A program made the position numbers and the translations under genes. The notes beneath the pieces were generated by a model. It was given only the letters and a program-made list of their open reading frames with translations. It was not told the DNA's origin and made no database searches. From Lachnospiraceae bacterium (GTDB taxonomy: Bacteria > Bacillota > Clostridia > Lachnospirales > Lachnospiraceae), in assembly GCA_009774345.1 (NCBI GenBank), contig VSNR01000002.1, positions 1 to 64,000 on the forward strand: a stretch of DNA of 64,000 nucleotides. Direction: 5' to 3'. The stretch's first letter is position 1. Each line of letters begins with the position of its first letter. Of this stretch, positions 35,975 to 44,855 are shown piece by piece.

Positions 35975-36970
35975 TTATTCATGCAAATCTGTCTTTAACA
36001 ATTCCCTGATCTGCTCTACAGAGAGCCATTCCTTATTGTTTCCAGAAGAATAGTAGAAGCCCTCCTCTACCTTCCTGCCGCTTGGATTGGGACGCTTGGA
36101 CTCCTGCCAGAACATCTGCGGATAAATGATAAAGTTTTTGTCGTACTCATACGTCGTCATCGAATCCTCCGGCGTAATCATCACCTCATGAAGCTTCTCG
36201 CCGGGACGGATGCCAACCTCAACCGTCTTCATGCCCGGCGCCATCGCCTCCGCCAGATCAGTAATCTTAAAGGAAGGAATCCTGCTGATAAAAGTCTCTC
36301 CGCCCTTTGCCTCCTCGAGCGCCTTAATCACAAGCTCCACGCCCTGTGTCAGGCTAATCCAGAAGCGCGTCATGCGGTAATCCGTGATCGGCAGCTCGCT
36401 TGCGCCCTCGTCGATCAGCTTCTGAAACAGTGGAATGATCGAACCGCGGCTCCCCGCCACATTGCCGTAGCGCACGATGGAAAAATTCAAGTCTTTCGTG
36501 CCGCAGTACGCATTGGCAGCAATAAACAACTTGTCCGATACTAGTTTCGTACCACCGTAAAGATTTACCGGATTGACTGCCTTGTCCGTCGAGAGTGCGA
36601 CCACCTTCTTGATGCCTGTGTTGAGCGCCGCATCAATGACATTCTGCGCGCCGTTCACATTGGTCTTGATCGCCTCGTTTGGATTGTACTCACACGCTGG
36701 CACCTGTTTGAGCGCCGCGGCGTGAATCACATAATCGACGCCCTCAAACGCGCGTTTCATGCGCTCATAGTCGCGCACATCGCCGATAAAGAACCGCAGC
36801 CGGTCCTTGTACTGCGCAAAGTCATTTGCCATCATCCACTGCTTGAACTCATCGCGCGAGTAGATAATGATCTTCTTCGGGTTGTAGTGTGTCAGCACAT
36901 ACTCTGTGAAGCATCTGCCAAAGGAGCCTGTGCCGCCTGTGATCAGTATCGTTTTATCATCTAAAATCAT
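35975..36970 (-). CDS. pseB: PseB: inverting UDP-GlcNAc 4,6-dehydratase
   Basis: A 331-residue soluble dehydratase, first enzyme of the pseudaminic acid pathway. It inverts C5 while making UDP-4-keto-6-deoxy-L-IdoNAc. It has TGGTGSFGRCFTEYVL, FIGDVRDYERM, ALSTDKAVNPVNLYGGTK and RPGEKLHEVMITPED. Unlike the PglF-type dehydratase at 17965-19884 it lacks membrane spans. It is the first gene behind a near-consensus promoter (37048-37076) and has GGGGGA 6 nt before its ATG, so it heads a pse operon. Confidence 0.94.
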   Translation of the reverse strand: MILDDKTILITGGTGSFGRCFTEYVLTHYNPKKIIIYSRDEFKQWMMANDFAQYKDRLRFFIGDVRDYERMKRAFEGVDYVIHAAALKQVPACEYNPNEAIKTNVNGAQNVIDAALNTGIKKVVALSTDKAVNPVNLYGGTKLVSDKLFIAANAYCGTKDLNFSIVRYGNVAGSRGSIIPLFQKLIDEGASELPITDYRMTRFWISLTQGVELVIKALEEAKGGETFISRIPSFKITDLAEAMAPGMKTVEVGIRPGEKLHEVMITPEDSMTTYEYDKNFIIYPQMFWQESKRPNPSGRKVEEGFYYSSGNNKEWLSVEQIRELLKTDLHE

Positions 36971-37047
36971 ATGAATCCCCCATTCTTGCCAAAGTCTGCG
37001 AATTTATCTCCAAAATACGATCAATTTTTTCTCGAAATCTCTTCCAA

Positions 37048-37076
37048 ATTCTACCATAATTTTCGCTGTTCGTCAA
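37048..37076 (-). promoter_or_regulatory. Promoter of the pse operon
   Basis: -35 TTGACG (37071-37076), 17-bp spacer, -10 TAGAAT (37048-37053), each one mismatch from consensus. About 70 nt of leader would precede pseB. The best promoter seen in the window. Confidence 0.7.
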
Positions 37077-37129
37077 AACATTAAAAGTCAGTCACCTCAT
37101 AAATTATTCATCAAAATCATTCATCATGA

Positions 37130-38488
37130 TTATTCATCATAAGAAAGATTCGCTGTGACGCACTTTAAGATTTTATCATACACAATAATATTCCACCGTT
37201 TTCCCGGCTGGTAGCATTCCACCCCGTCAATCAAAATCTGGTGAGCGCCTCCCCGCTTTGACAACACCAGCTCCTGCGCGCCAATCTTCATGTGGCGGAT
37301 TCCGTTCTCCTTCCAGATCAAATCCAGCGCAACACTACAGTCCTGATACACCCATTGCCGCACTCTGCTGCCATTTTTCGTGTCCGTCACAATGAGCACA
37401 CTGTCGCTGTCCTCCTGCAAAAGCTCTATGCACTCCCGCGCTGTCGCTGCCGCCATATAGGGCTGAACTCCCTTGCGTTTACGATAAATACACGCCTCGT
37501 CCCACGCATTCGGGCGGGCATCCTCCCTCCTGTCAGGCAGTTCATACGTTTCTTTTAAATAAGCCCCCAGATACCGTGTGACCTTCTGTGCCCCGAAATC
37601 ATTGAGGTGCTGGGCATCTCTGAAATCAACTGCCATGTCCAGCGCAAGGCTCCCGTCACTGTACAGCTCATTAAAGTCCACAAATTGTACGCCAGATGCA
37701 TCGGCAAGCGCTCTCACCGCCTCCGTCTCGTACCGGTGCCAGCCCTCCCGCGGTGATTTGAACAGCAAAAGCGCCACATTCTTCTCCTTGCAGAGCTGTA
37801 CCATCTCATTCAGACATGCAATATTTTCCTCCTCAAACCAAGCCGTCCCCTCAAAATTGTAATCTGTCAGATTCACAGGTGTCTCCGAGACTTCCTGCGT
37901 CTCCAGATATCCCTTTGTATAGTTTGTCTTGTCCTGCAAAAAATATGTATAGTCTGTCTTAGTAAGCTCTTTCCAGCGGTTATGATAGCGAAAGACCGGA
38001 AATACATAAGAAAAATACTCCGCGTTCACCGCCCCGACCGATTCATAGATACACTGAAGCTTGTCCACCGAGAGCGGAAGATTGGTAAACCCCCAGCGAA
38101 GCGCCGTCTCCCTGCGATTGCTAAAACTGTCACTCGTCAGCATATTGATCTCAAGCGCCACCACCTTCGGCTGCTGTGTCCTCAGCGCCTCTTTCAGATA
38201 CAGCACAGAGATGTTCATCGGCTGTGACGAGCTGCCAAAATCATATGCCGCAATCCCGTACTCCTCATACAGCACCAGCGGGTCCACTGTGCAGAAGCTG
38301 TTGCTGCTGCCGATCACGACCAGATCAATATCATTCTTTTTCTCCGCATAAAACCCATCGACAATGGTCGTGGAATCCCCGATAAACTTCGCACAGATAA
38401 TCTTGCTCATTCCGTCTAACACTGTACCGATAAACAGAAAAAAGACCACGATGCAGATTATCCTTGCAGCCACTCTTTTTCTTGACAT
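37130..38488 (-). CDS. SGNH/DltD-like protein, MBOAT partner
   Basis: A 452-residue protein with one N-terminal membrane segment (about 8-25) and an external SGNH-like domain: GSSNS at 60-64 holds the candidate Ser, and DAQH at 291-294 the Asp-His pair. About 120 further C-terminal residues follow this domain. Such proteins work beside MBOAT acyltransferases to move an acyl group onto a glycan outside the membrane, as AlgJ/AlgX or DltD do. The gene for the MBOAT protein lies 21 nt upstream. The acyl group and acceptor are unknown. Confidence 0.82.
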   Translation of the reverse strand: MSRKRVAARIICIVVFFLFIGTVLDGMSKIICAKFIGDSTTIVDGFYAEKKNDIDLVVIGSSNSFCTVDPLVLYEEYGIAAYDFGSSSQPMNISVLYLKEALRTQQPKVVALEINMLTSDSFSNRRETALRWGFTNLPLSVDKLQCIYESVGAVNAEYFSYVFPVFRYHNRWKELTKTDYTYFLQDKTNYTKGYLETQEVSETPVNLTDYNFEGTAWFEEENIACLNEMVQLCKEKNVALLLFKSPREGWHRYETEAVRALADASGVQFVDFNELYSDGSLALDMAVDFRDAQHLNDFGAQKVTRYLGAYLKETYELPDRREDARPNAWDEACIYRKRKGVQPYMAAATARECIELLQEDSDSVLIVTDTKNGSRVRQWVYQDCSVALDLIWKENGIRHMKIGAQELVLSKRGGAHQILIDGVECYQPGKRWNIIVYDKILKCVTANLSYDE

Positions 38489-38509
38489 ACCAACTCTCCA
38501 CTGTTCCTA

Positions 38510-40006
38510 TCAAAATTGAAAATAAATAAACTGCGACGCATCATACCCCTCGCCGTACACGCCAAACACGATCACCATCACCAAAAGCACTGCTACAATC
38601 ACATACTGAATCGCCAGACACTGCTCCTTGACCAAGGCGTCAAACAGCATTTTTTTCTTGGCATAACAGGCATCTACGATGAGCAGCATCAAAATGCCCG
38701 CCACGAGGACAGCCATCTCCTTCCGGTCCAGTCCCAGATAATAGACCGACCCATCAAAGAGCGACCAGACATCAAATGTCGTAAACAGACGTTGCAGATA
38801 GTATACCGCATCCGCCACTGTATCCGCCCGGAAGAACACCAGAGACAGCACAAACAAAACAAATGTGCACACGCCCTGACAAAACTGGTATCCAAACGAC
38901 TTTGTGCGCACATGGAACAGCCCCGTGCACTTTGCCTTCACCGGTCTTACGATCTCCCCGATGACAATGTAGGCGCCCTGAATCGCCCCCCACACCACAT
39001 AGTGCCAGCTTGCGCCATGCCACAGTCCGCTCACCATAAACGTGATCATATTGTTCAGATATTTTCTAGGACGCGCACATCTGCTGCCGCCGAGCGGTAT
39101 GTACAGGTAATCCCGAAACCATGAACTTAGCGACACATGCCAGCGTCTCCAGAACTCCCCGATGCTTCTCGAAAAAAACGGCGCCTCAAAATTTGTCATC
39201 AACTCGATGCCAAGCACCTTTGCCGCCCCCACCGCAATCACGGAATAGCTTGCAAAATCACAATAAATCTGCACGGCAAACAGCACTGCCGCACACGCGA
39301 GCGCCACGCCGCTGAACATATAGTAAATGTCATATACCTGATTCACCAGCACCGCTGCCCGGTCCGCGATGACCATCTTCATAAAAAATCCCCACAGCAT
39401 CAAGAGAAGCCCTCTTGTCGCCTTGTCAAAACTCCATACCTTCTCAGCAGACGCCGTGTCAGAAATCTTTTGAAGCTGTTTTAACAGGTTTCCGCTCCGC
39501 TCGATCGGTCCTGCGACAAGCTGCGGGAAAAACGACACAAACAGGGCATACCGCACAAAATTGCGCTCAGCCCTCACCGTCCCGCGATAGACATCAATCG
39601 TGTAGCCGACTGCCTGAAACGTGTAGAACGAAATGCCGACCGGCAGAATAATATCCAGTTTGGACGCAGGCACCTTCGCGCCAAAAACAGCAGCGATGGA
39701 AGCGAAGGTGTCATGCAGGAAGTAAAAGTATTTGAAAAACACGAGAATGGCGAAATTGAGCACAATCCCCGCTGCCAAGACCAACTTTTGTCTTGTCTGT
39801 GTCCCACACCGTTCCAGCAAGCGCGCACACAGATATGTAATGATGGTGGACGCCAAAATTAACACCGCATACTTTGCGTTCCAGCCCATATAAAAATAAT
39901 AGCTTGCAGCCAGCAGCCACGGCTGTTTCAGCTTTCTTGGCATCGCATAAAACAGCAGCACCACCACCGGAAAAAAGATCAAAAACTCAAAAGATGTAAA
40001 CTGCAT
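38510..40006 (-). CDS. MBOAT membrane-bound O-acyltransferase (AlgI/DltB-like)
   Basis: A 498-residue polytopic acyltransferase. The active-site region is well kept: FWRRWHVSLSSWFRDYLYIP (His290) and GLWHGASWHYVVWG with the key His330. Earlier the protein has FVSFFPQLVAGPIER, typical of AlgI-type MBOATs. It passes an acyl group, usually acetyl, across the membrane; the SGNH-like protein encoded next would receive it and modify the glycan. The ribosome binding site is modest (AAGG about 12 nt before the ATG). Confidence 0.93.
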   Translation of the reverse strand: MQFTSFEFLIFFPVVVLLFYAMPRKLKQPWLLAASYYFYMGWNAKYAVLILASTIITYLCARLLERCGTQTRQKLVLAAGIVLNFAILVFFKYFYFLHDTFASIAAVFGAKVPASKLDIILPVGISFYTFQAVGYTIDVYRGTVRAERNFVRYALFVSFFPQLVAGPIERSGNLLKQLQKISDTASAEKVWSFDKATRGLLLMLWGFFMKMVIADRAAVLVNQVYDIYYMFSGVALACAAVLFAVQIYCDFASYSVIAVGAAKVLGIELMTNFEAPFFSRSIGEFWRRWHVSLSSWFRDYLYIPLGGSRCARPRKYLNNMITFMVSGLWHGASWHYVVWGAIQGAYIVIGEIVRPVKAKCTGLFHVRTKSFGYQFCQGVCTFVLFVLSLVFFRADTVADAVYYLQRLFTTFDVWSLFDGSVYYLGLDRKEMAVLVAGILMLLIVDACYAKKKMLFDALVKEQCLAIQYVIVAVLLVMVIVFGVYGEGYDASQFIYFQF

Positions 40007-40019
40007 TGTACTTTATACC

Positions 40020-41060
40020 TTATTCCTCACCGCTCTTGGGACTGCGGCGTAATCTGTTTCTGTAAAAGGTGAGAAGCTGAAAATAAATCTTGAATTTGAA
40101 CGGCGACTCAAGATGCATCGCCGCAAGCCGTTTCTGCTCCTCATCAAACGCATTTTGATAATAAATATTGTCCTGAAAATCAGGAAATTCCTGCTTGATT
40201 CCCTCCGCGAGACTTTTTAGGAACTTTAATTTGGGCTTTCTCACGCCAAGCATATACGTAAATAATGTGTTCATATAATAAAGCTTTGAGAACGCAAACT
40301 CAAACTCCTGTCTGTACGGTTTGTAGATGCCGCACCGGCGCGCCTCCTCGATCAGCTTCTTCCCCATCAGCAGCCTCGCCTCACACTTTTCCTGACTGAT
40401 CGCATGAACCGTGGACAGATCGTGCTGATAATAATAGTACAGCGGTTCCTCCACCTTCTCAAAATGCGTAAAATGCAGCATCCAGATCGGGGAAGCGCAG
40501 TTGTCCTCATAGAAGGTCCGCTCAGGAAACCGCAGCCCATACGTATCAATCACCGCTTTTTGGTAGATTTTGATCACCATGCTGCCGGGATTCATGACAA
40601 GCTTTTTGTACTGCTCATGGCCGAGCATGCCCGTCTGGTCGATGGTGTTATTCGGCATCAGCTTACCGACCGTCATCGTGTGGGTGTCCGCCATACAGTA
40701 GTCGCACCCGACGACATCTGCCCCGGTTTTCTCCGCCTTTTTGATGAGCTTCTCGTACATATCCGGCGCCACCCAGTCGTCAGAATCCACAAAACCGACC
40801 CACGTGCCGCGCGCAATGTCAAGTCCCTTATTGCGGGCGCCGCCCTGCTTCAAATTCTCATAGGACTGTACAACCTTGAACTTCCATGGATAGTTTGACT
40901 CGTACTCCCTCAGAATCTCCAGAGACTCGTCGGTCGAGGCATCATCCACCGCGATAATCTCATAGTCTGCAATCGTCTGCTGTACCAAGGAGTCCAGACA
41001 AAACCGAAGTTTATTGTCAGCCGCCATATTATATACTGGAACGATGATACTAAGCTTCAT
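40020..41060 (-). CDS. GT2 family glycosyltransferase
   Basis: A 346-residue GT-A glycosyltransferase. IIVPVYNMAADNKLRFCLDS, AVDDASTDESLEIL and the metal motif VDSDDW (about 94-99) are standard GT2 features. The C-terminal half (from about 220) is helical and longer than in minimal GT2 proteins, as is common for capsule transferases. It ends 14 nt before the MBOAT gene. Sugar unknown. Confidence 0.9.
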   Translation of the reverse strand: MKLSIIVPVYNMAADNKLRFCLDSLVQQTIADYEIIAVDDASTDESLEILREYESNYPWKFKVVQSYENLKQGGARNKGLDIARGTWVGFVDSDDWVAPDMYEKLIKKAEKTGADVVGCDYCMADTHTMTVGKLMPNNTIDQTGMLGHEQYKKLVMNPGSMVIKIYQKAVIDTYGLRFPERTFYEDNCASPIWMLHFTHFEKVEEPLYYYYQHDLSTVHAISQEKCEARLLMGKKLIEEARRCGIYKPYRQEFEFAFSKLYYMNTLFTYMLGVRKPKLKFLKSLAEGIKQEFPDFQDNIYYQNAFDEEQKRLAAMHLESPFKFKIYFQLLTFYRNRLRRSPKSGEE

Positions 41061-41096
41061 CCCATCTCACCACCTTCCCAACAATCCCAAAACCGC

Positions 41097-42836
41097 TTAA
41101 CGCTCTTTCACGATCTTTCCGTTTTCCACCCTGAATACCATATCGCACTTTTCGATTGTCTGTAGACGGTGCGCTATGATAACAAGTGTTTTTTTGCCGT
41201 GTAATCTGTTGATCGACTCCATGATTGCCGCCTCTGTGTCATTGTCGAGTGCCGAAGTCGCCTCGTCAAGAATCAACACCTCCGGATCATGATACAGTGC
41301 CCGCGCAATCCCGATACGCTGCCGCTGCCCGCCCGAAAGCCGGATACCGCGCTCTCCGATGCCTGTGTGAACACCGTCCGGCAGCGTTTTCACAAACGCG
41401 TCAAGCTGTGCCTCCTTCAGTGCATGCCACAGCTTTTCCTCGTCAATCTCCTCCTCCGGGATACCGAAGGCAACATTTTTTCGGATATCGGCATCCAGCA
41501 GAAAAATCATCTGCGGGATATATCCTACATTGGCAAGCCACTCGCGGTAGTGCTCCTGAATATCCACCTCGTCCGCCAGCACCTTGCCGCCCTGCAATTT
41601 CAGCAGTCCCAGCAAAATATCAATGATTGTCGTCTTTCCGGCACCGCTTGCGCCCACCACACCGATTGATTTGCCAATCGGAAAGGAGACTGTCGCATGG
41701 TCAAAAATCAGCTTGTCCGAATTGGGATAGTGATAGGTGATATCGGACAGCCTGACCTCCCGCGTGACCGGGAGTTTCTCCTTTGCGACAACCGCATAGG
41801 AAATATCTGTGTGTGCCTCGTCCGTCTCCTCGACAAGATTGTCACTCACGTTAAAGAAAAACGGCTCATTGAACGCCATACTGGTAATCTGGTTATTGAT
41901 GCGGCTCGCCGCGGGCAATAGACGCATCGCCGCGATGCCAAACGCCGCAAACAGCGACACCATGCTGGAAACGTCCGCCCCTGACAAAATCAGCGCCATG
42001 ATATAGCCCAAAAGCCCCGCCATGCACACCGTCTCGATCAGAAGTTTCGGTGAGTTGTTAAACAGGCTGAACCGCTCCATCGCCCTCACATATCCTTCGC
42101 CCACCTTGCAGTACTCGCCGATAAAATACTGTTCACGCCCTGCGACCTTGATCTCCTTGATGCCCTGCACTGTCTGGGAAATCCACGCAAACATCGACGC
42201 GCCGAAATCCTGATTCTCTTTCCCGGTGCGGTTCATGATCGGCTTCACGATCTTTTTGATCACAATGAGCGTCGCAACCAACAGCACTGCGATGATCACC
42301 GTCATCAGCGGGTCCTGCATCGCGAGCGCAATCACCAGAAAGACCGCGACAATCATCTCCGAGGCAATCTGCAATACCGCCATAATCAGCGCGTACATAT
42401 TGCTGACATCCGCTGTGATGCTGCGCTGGATAACTGCCGTCTCCGCGTCGAGATAATATTCATACTCGCGCCGCACAAAATTTTTCATCAGGCTCGATGC
42501 CGTCTTGAACTGGTTGCTGTACACAAACCGGTACAGACTCCTCTGAAACAAAAACTGAAAGCTGTTCTTCGCAATATATAACACGATCAAAAACAAAATG
42601 GCAGCCACAGAAAACTGTACGGTATTCTGTAGATTCAGGATGCTGCTGATTCTCTGATACGTCTCCCCCTGCTCTAGCGCCACGGGGTCTAAGATGAGCT
42701 GCACCACTGCCATCACCATCATCACCGCCCCAGTCTCAAGCCCCGCCGATACAAGCATCATCACAAACAGGCGCGCCATGGCAGTTTTTTGTTTTTTGTC
42801 CATTAATATATTGATCTTTTTGATTATTTTCAGCAT
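41097..42836 (-). CDS. ABC flippase, PglK-like
   Basis: A 579-residue half-transporter: six-span N-terminal membrane domain (to about 330) fused to an ATPase domain with Walker A GASGAGKT (395-402), LSGGQRQR (500-507) and Walker B LILDEATSALD (521-531). The N-terminus and overall layout resemble PglK, which flips undecaprenyl-diphosphate oligosaccharides. As no MOP-type Wzx was found, this is the only flippase candidate in the window and fits the Pgl-like genes at 13-20 kb. A general lipid exporter cannot be excluded. AAGGA lies 7 nt before the ATG. Confidence 0.87.
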   Translation of the reverse strand: MLKIIKKINILMDKKQKTAMARLFVMMLVSAGLETGAVMMVMAVVQLILDPVALEQGETYQRISSILNLQNTVQFSVAAILFLIVLYIAKNSFQFLFQRSLYRFVYSNQFKTASSLMKNFVRREYEYYLDAETAVIQRSITADVSNMYALIMAVLQIASEMIVAVFLVIALAMQDPLMTVIIAVLLVATLIVIKKIVKPIMNRTGKENQDFGASMFAWISQTVQGIKEIKVAGREQYFIGEYCKVGEGYVRAMERFSLFNNSPKLLIETVCMAGLLGYIMALILSGADVSSMVSLFAAFGIAAMRLLPAASRINNQITSMAFNEPFFFNVSDNLVEETDEAHTDISYAVVAKEKLPVTREVRLSDITYHYPNSDKLIFDHATVSFPIGKSIGVVGASGAGKTTIIDILLGLLKLQGGKVLADEVDIQEHYREWLANVGYIPQMIFLLDADIRKNVAFGIPEEEIDEEKLWHALKEAQLDAFVKTLPDGVHTGIGERGIRLSGGQRQRIGIARALYHDPEVLILDEATSALDNDTEAAIMESINRLHGKKTLVIIAHRLQTIEKCDMVFRVENGKIVKER

Positions 42837-42885
42837 CTTTTTATCCTTGTCGTCCTCCCGTATTCCTATATGCTATATTCCACTT

Positions 42886-43092
42886 TTATTCACATTTTAC
42901 CCGCCCATCAACCGCTCTGCACCAAAAGTCTTCTTCATAATATTCTAATAAAAACAATGGTACAGAATTTAAAATACAGAGCAAATGCCCATTGTTGATA
43001 TAATTTTGCTTCTGATAAAAATATAATCTCTCCTGATTTAGGTCATGAATAAAATATTCATATGTACATGAACTGCGAAATATAGCCAGCAT
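42886..43092 (-). CDS. Small 68-aa protein of unknown function
   Basis: An open frame of 68 codons starting 12 nt after the TOPRIM-like gene's stop, with AAGGG about 5 nt before the ATG. The product is rich in aromatic and charged residues (YEYFIHDLNQERLYFYQKQN), with a hydrophobic stretch (LLCILNSVPLFLLEYY), and has no family that I recognise. Its spacing and site make it a possible third gene of the ATPase/TOPRIM module; it could equally be a decayed remnant. It leaves only 49 nt before the ABC transporter gene. Confidence 0.4.
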   Translation of the reverse strand: MLAIFRSSCTYEYFIHDLNQERLYFYQKQNYINNGHLLCILNSVPLFLLEYYEEDFWCRAVDGRVKCE

Positions 43093-43104
43093 ACTCGCCC
43101 TTTT

Positions 43105-43674
43105 CTAGCTTGCAGCACATGCCGTAAGCCACAGTTCTTCATTCATACAGTTGTAGTGCGCAAACGCTGAATCCACGCTAAAACTCTGCTTGTATCTGGC
43201 AACCTCATCCAGTGGAATATAGAGATTCCTATAATCCCTTGTCACTGTGTCAATCTCCTTGATAGACTCAATCATAGGATATGACACATACAGTTTTCCA
43301 AGTTCAGTCTCATTATTGAAAGTCTCTAACATTTCACCCAGAATATCCCGGTTTGCATATTCCTTAGGTATATTATCATTATGCCCATCATAATCAAAGA
43401 AAAGATAAATTTCTGAAAAATCGCTTGCCCGGAAATCCTCTAAACGCGCTTTTGCAATCACACTCATTTCTTTGAGTACATCGACAACATTTGTCTCAAA
43501 CTCATCTTTTTTTAATCTAGTCCACAGCATATAAATATTCCCGTCCGCAGGACAATTCAGTATAGAAATATCCGCTGCCGAAGAGAAGAATACCCGAACC
43601 AGATTCTTCAGCAAGGCTTCTTCTGCTTTTACTCCTTCATATATAAAGAGAATCTTTTTCTTTTTATTGTCCAT
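43105..43674 (-). CDS. TOPRIM/RloB-like protein
   Basis: A 189-residue protein. ILFIYEGVKAEEALLKNL puts a Glu (E13) where TOPRIM/RloB proteins have their first catalytic acid, FFDYDGHND gives the D94-x-D96 pair, and SYPMIESI follows at about 131-138, as in RloB-like proteins. TOPRIM domains cut or join nucleic acid with metal ions. The gene overlaps the ATPase gene by 11 nt, so the two are surely co-expressed. Paired ATPase/TOPRIM genes are often anti-phage (for example PARIS or RloA/RloB). This exact pair I cannot assign to a named system. Confidence 0.7.
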   Translation of the reverse strand: MDNKKKKILFIYEGVKAEEALLKNLVRVFFSSAADISILNCPADGNIYMLWTRLKKDEFETNVVDVLKEMSVIAKARLEDFRASDFSEIYLFFDYDGHNDNIPKEYANRDILGEMLETFNNETELGKLYVSYPMIESIKEIDTVTRDYRNLYIPLDEVARYKQSFSVDSAFAHYNCMNEELWLTACAAS

Positions 43675-44773
43675 AAAAAGCTCCTGCTCTGTACATCTTT
43701 TGAAGATTATGTGCTTCTCTGAGCGCCTTGTCCGTCAGATTGCAAAATGGCTGTATCGTATTGTCTTCCAGTAAAAAATAACAGTCTGGACGCAATAATT
43801 CATTCGAGATGATATCGGTATTATGAGAGGTAAACACTACCTGAAGATGCTCTTCCATCATAAGCTTGCGAATAATAGAAATTGACAAGTCTGTATGGTA
43901 AAACGCATCAAATTCATCTATATAAATAAAAGAAAGTTCCTTCCTCTGCAAATACCACAGGCACAAAAACACCAGCGCCCTTGTCCCGCTTGACATTAAC
44001 GGCGCAAATGCAACTTCCCTGTCACCAATCTTACAGTAAATCGTTTTCCCTTCGCCTGTATCCTTTTCCACAAGTTGAAAAGGCAGTTTCTCCTCACGCA
44101 GAAAATCCTCCAGTTGTTCCACACCATTTTCTATATGACAAATCTCTTCAAGCACATCTCCTCTGACCGAATTTGCCCCTACTGCCCGCAGCCCCTCTGT
44201 GCTGCTAAACCATAACATCTGATTGACAAACCGCATAAATTTCAGAAACACCTGACAGTCTTTGTCTTCCCTGTCCAAAACGGTGTTGGCATAAATATAT
44301 TTGACAAATGAAATAGAACTGTCCCAATTGGTTAAGTTCAAGGTTTCTGCTCCCTTCAAATCAACAAAACTGTATTTCTTTTCACTTCGAATCACTTCTT
44401 TTCCATCAATCCTGATACTCTCATGAAATACCTGATACACATTCTTTTTCTCATAAGCATACTCTAAAACAGACTGATCAAATTTGAATTGATACACGAA
44501 CGATACCACATCCTCCGCATTGTATAAATTGGCATAAAATAGGTTGTTACCGTCTCTCTTTTCAAATTTATCCGTCAAATGGGCTGTAATATCCATCATC
44601 GCCAAGCCCAGATTGGTCTTTCCAGAAGCATTATAACCAATTACCACCGCATCCTTAATGATTCCGTTTTGAAGTACTTCCTGACGAAATTCATAATTTT
44701 TTGCTGATTTTAGCGAAAACTGTAATTCATCCTTAAAATTTTTATAGTTTCGAACCTTAAATTCTGCCAGCAT
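43664..44773 (-). CDS. AAA ATPase of SMC/OLD type (RloA-like)
   Basis: A 369-residue ATPase of the AAA_15/AAA_21 group. It starts LAEFKVRNYKNFKDELQFSL, has Walker A GYNASGKT (46-53), a signature-like SSGTRALVFL (261-270), Walker B FIYIDEFDA (282-290) and the switch His in TSHNTD (317). There is no long coiled coil, so it is compact. Such ATPases sense invading DNA or its products and unleash a partner nuclease. It has its own promoter (44813-44840), GGAGG about 8 nt before the ATG, and clearly lower GC than the flanking glycan genes, suggesting transfer. Confidence 0.85.
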   Translation of the reverse strand: MLAEFKVRNYKNFKDELQFSLKSAKNYEFRQEVLQNGIIKDAVVIGYNASGKTNLGLAMMDITAHLTDKFEKRDGNNLFYANLYNAEDVVSFVYQFKFDQSVLEYAYEKKNVYQVFHESIRIDGKEVIRSEKKYSFVDLKGAETLNLTNWDSSISFVKYIYANTVLDREDKDCQVFLKFMRFVNQMLWFSSTEGLRAVGANSVRGDVLEEICHIENGVEQLEDFLREEKLPFQLVEKDTGEGKTIYCKIGDREVAFAPLMSSGTRALVFLCLWYLQRKELSFIYIDEFDAFYHTDLSISIIRKLMMEEHLQVVFTSHNTDIISNELLRPDCYFLLEDNTIQPFCNLTDKALREAHNLQKMYRAGAFYGQ

Positions 44774-44812
44774 TCTATTTCCTCCGCCCCGGTCAACACC
44801 CTTTTATATACT

Positions 44813-44840
44813 ATTATACACAGTTTTTCAAATACCACAA
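44813..44840 (-). promoter_or_regulatory. Promoter upstream of the ATPase/TOPRIM module
   Basis: Perfect -10 TATAAT (44813-44818) with a weak -35 TTGTGG (44835-44840) at 16 bp. It lies in the 82-nt gap after the GT52-like gene and would make the island an own transcription unit. Confidence 0.5.
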
Positions 44841-44855
44841 TCTCCTTTATCATTT

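Noticed and set aside
37115..37131. Short inverted repeat AATCAT/ATGATT at the end of the SGNH gene
   Set aside because: Only a 6-bp AT-rich stem with a short T run; too weak to call a terminator.
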